Source: a bacterium (GTDB lineage Bacteria; Armatimonadota; HRBIN16). From it: DNA of 6,651 nucleotides. Of the stretch, positions 5,379 to 6,651 are shown in pieces. The DNA is taken from contig JANWXG010000148.1 of assembly GCA_025057335.1 (NCBI GenBank), positions 1-6,651 of the forward strand. The letters run 5' to 3'. The number at the start of each line of letters is the position of its first letter. The stretch's first letter is position 1. Below the pieces are notes generated by a model. The model ran no database searches. It was not told the origin of the DNA and worked only from the letters and a program-made list of their open reading frames with translations. The position numbers and the translations under genes were made by a program.

Positions 5379-6449
5379 ATGTCGAAGTTCCGAGTGGGCT
5401 TCATCGGCACAGGGCGCAAGCCTGAACGTGTAGGTCCAATGGGATTTGCGATGGCGTATGCCCATGCCGAGGCGTATCAGCTGCTGCCTGATTGTGAGTT
5501 GGTCGCCTGTGCGGACATCGTGGAGGAGAACGCTCGCGCGTTCGCACAGGCATACGGCATTGTGAACGTGTATACCAGCCACAAGGAGATGCTGGAGAAG
5601 GAACATCTGGACATCGTGAGCATCTGCACCTGGCCAATGACGCACGCGCAACTGGTGATTGACTGCGCAGTGGCAGGGGTCAAGGCGATACATTGCGAAA
5701 AGCCGATGGACTACACGTGGGGCGCGGCGCGTCTGATGGCGCAGGAGTGCGAGCGACGTGGGGTGCGCCTGACCTTCAATCATCAGCGACGTTTCGGCAA
5801 GCCCTTCCGCATGGCGAAGCAGTTGCTGGACGAAGGCGTCGTCGGCAAGCTGGTGCGCGTGGAGTTCGGCGCAGGCAACCTGTATGACTACGGCTCGCAC
5901 AACTTCGACCTGTGCAACTACTTCAACGGCGAGTCTCCTGCCGAGTGGGTCATCGCGCAGATCGACTACCGCACAGAGAACATCATCTTCGGCACGCACA
6001 ACGAGAATCAGGCGTACGCGCTATGGAAATACCCCAACGGCGTGTGGGGCGTCGCCTCCACGGGCGCGGGCGCGATGCTAGTTGGGGCGCACCATCGCAT
6101 CGTTGGTACGGACGGAGTGATAGAGCTGGGCAGCATGGAGCCTGGCGCCCCCGCGCTACGGTTTCGCCGATTCGGCAAAGGCGAGTGGGAGTCAGTGGAC
6201 TGCGGCGAGGAGGGGATGCACGGTCCGGGCTACATCGAGCGCGCTATTGCCGACATTGTGGCAGCCTTGCGGGAAGGGCGCGAGTCGGAGCTGTGTGCCC
6301 GCAACGCGCTGAACGCCACCGAGATTATCTTCGCCTGCTTCGAGTCGGTGCGCCGACGCGGACGGGTTGACCTGCCGCTCACCATCACAGACAATCCGCT
6401 GGTAGACCTCGTGGAGCGCGGGGAGATACGTCCTCAGCCGAGGGGGTAA
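5379..6449 (+). CDS. Gfo/Idh/MocA-family oxidoreductase
   Basis: A 356-residue NAD(P)-dependent dehydrogenase of the glucose-fructose oxidoreductase/inositol dehydrogenase/MocA family; members oxidise or reduce sugars, cyclitols and related compounds. The N-terminal Rossmann fold starts V-G-F-I-G-T-G (6-12), with Asp46 (C-A-D-I) where the cofactor ribose is usually bound. The family hallmark is H-C-E-K-P-M (105-110; Glu107-Lys108-Pro109). The C-terminal domain has N-H-Q-R-R-F (134-139) and the D-Y-G-S-H-N-F-D motif (170-177), with His174 and Asp177 the likely catalytic positions. The glycine loop is lengthened by about ten residues (13-22, R-K-P-E-R-V-G-P-M-G) before the first helix. There is no signal peptide, so it should be cytoplasmic. 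The ATG at 5379 has GGAGG at 5369-5373, five bases upstream. A 119-nt gap separates it from the preceding gene, so it may have its own promoter, though I see no convincing one. The substrate cannot be told from the sequence. Confidence 0.92.
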   Translation: MSKFRVGFIGTGRKPERVGPMGFAMAYAHAEAYQLLPDCELVACADIVEENARAFAQAYGIVNVYTSHKEMLEKEHLDIVSICTWPMTHAQLVIDCAVAGVKAIHCEKPMDYTWGAARLMAQECERRGVRLTFNHQRRFGKPFRMAKQLLDEGVVGKLVRVEFGAGNLYDYGSHNFDLCNYFNGESPAEWVIAQIDYRTENIIFGTHNENQAYALWKYPNGVWGVASTGAGAMLVGAHHRIVGTDGVIELGSMEPGAPALRFRRFGKGEWESVDCGEEGMHGPGYIERAIADIVAALREGRESELCARNALNATEIIFACFESVRRRGRVDLPLTITDNPLVDLVERGEIRPQPRG

Positions 6450-6453
6450 CATC

Positions 6454-6528
6454 GCGTGGAGGGCGAACCTCCTGGCGAGCCGACGCATGAGACGCCAGAT
6501 GGCCCGGCAGGAGCCTCGCCCTCCACGC
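6454..6528. repeat. Long interrupted palindrome (28-nt arms), possible terminator or dispersed repeat
   Basis: It starts four bases after the dehydrogenase stop codon. The left arm (6454-6481) and right arm (6501-6528) pair at 24 of 28 positions around a 19-base loop. The outer 13 bp are perfect (GCGTGGAGGGCGA with its complement), followed by a two-base mismatch, six pairs (CTCCTG), and further pairs with two single mismatches. As RNA it would be a very stable hairpin able to end transcription or protect the 3' end, but no T-run follows. The arms' sequence resembles GC-rich repeats I associate with environmental thermophile genomes, so it may be one member of a dispersed family. The palindrome is seen directly; its role is open. 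Confidence 0.85.
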
Positions 6529-6534
6529 TTTGCG

Positions 6535-6627
6535 GAAGCACTGACGTGCTTCACTACCAGCTGAAGAGTGCGTCTTGCGCACTCGGCTGCTAAAGCGCTC
6601 CGCGTTGGTAGAGGCGCACGTCAGTGC
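6535..6627. repeat. Compound inverted-repeat unit with 12-bp terminal arms and internal hairpins
   Basis: Terminal arms GCACTGACGTGC (6538-6549) and GCACGTCAGTGC (6616-6627) are perfect reverse complements. Inside them, CTACCA (6554-6559) faces TGGTAG (6606-6611), extending the outer stem after a small internal loop. The interior holds a clean hairpin, GAGTGCG (6566-6572) with CGCACTC (6578-6584) around a TCTTG loop. The left end can fold alternatively on its own: GAAGCAC (6535-6541), TGAC loop, GTGCTTC (6546-6552). The unit therefore has two competing folds: a closed multi-stem form or a row of short hairpins. No open reading frame of interest lies within it. It could be a non-autonomous mobile element or a structured RNA segment; nothing here decides between them. 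Confidence 0.75.
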
Positions 6628-6630
6628 ACC

Positions 6631-6651
6631 CGTGTCATTCTGAGCGGAGCG
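6631..6651 (+). repeat. Possible start of a widely dispersed intergenic repeat, cut by the window end
   Basis: The last 21 bases contain TGTCATTCTGAGCGGAGCG. From memory, closely related sequence (TGTCATTCTGAGCG, then a variable part leading into AAGAATCT) recurs many times in intergenic DNA of several environmental phyla. The continuation is outside the window, so this rests on recollection of the motif alone. Confidence 0.4.

Noticed and set aside
5319..5999. Minus-strand open frame opposite the Gfo/Idh/MocA gene
   Set aside because: Its composition is typical of a codon shadow, while the plus strand has the full family motif set in frame.
6385..6582. Small minus-strand frames across the repeat-rich tail
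   Set aside because: They span the palindromes, have no good ribosome site and no protein-like pattern.

Overview
The window is about 6.6 kb of fairly GC-rich bacterial DNA that is almost fully coding. It holds eight complete protein genes, the 3' end of a ninth, one divergent promoter/operator region, and a 200-base non-coding tail full of inverted repeats. The separate small PurS and the PurQ glutaminase point to a bacterium with the multi-subunit FGAM synthase, not the large single-chain PurL of enterobacteria. The aldo/keto reductase, the Gfo/Idh/MocA dehydrogenase and the dispersed-looking palindromes recall Armatimonadota-like or other environmental thermophile genomes. That assignment is an impression from memory and is not proven by the sequence.

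Left block (1-1703, + strand): the end of holo-ACP synthase (acpS) overlaps the start of purN (GAR transformylase). An aldo/keto reductase with an intact catalytic tetrad follows 11 nt later. The three look like one transcription unit.

Middle block (1814-3694): a thiol-metalloid resistance type cassette. An ArsR-family repressor with the Cys-Val-Cys sensor motif is transcribed leftward. A DUF318/ArsP-type permease and a small CPRC thioredoxin-like protein are transcribed rightward. The 100-bp gap between them contains a near-consensus promoter for arsR, an extended -10 promoter for the permease, and a perfect 8-10-8 dyad overlapping the permease promoter, which is the likely ArsR operator.

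Right block (3749-6449, + strand): purS and purQ overlap by 4 nt and supply two subunits of FGAM synthase. Fifteen bases later comes an unrecognised protein with an SH3/KOW-like N-terminal half and a charged, probably disordered tail, in the position where purL is often found. After a 119-nt gap there is a Gfo/Idh/MocA oxidoreductase.

Tail (6450-6651): no gene. It contains a long interrupted palindrome (28-nt arms, 24 of 28 paired), then a compound inverted-repeat unit with 12-bp perfect terminal arms and internal hairpins, then the start of a sequence resembling a widely dispersed intergenic repeat that runs off the window. I see no tRNA, rRNA, CRISPR array or transposase. The most notable material is the ArsR/permease/thioredoxin cassette joined to purine genes, the unknown SH3-like protein and the structured tail. 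None of these can be called a new system from sequence alone.
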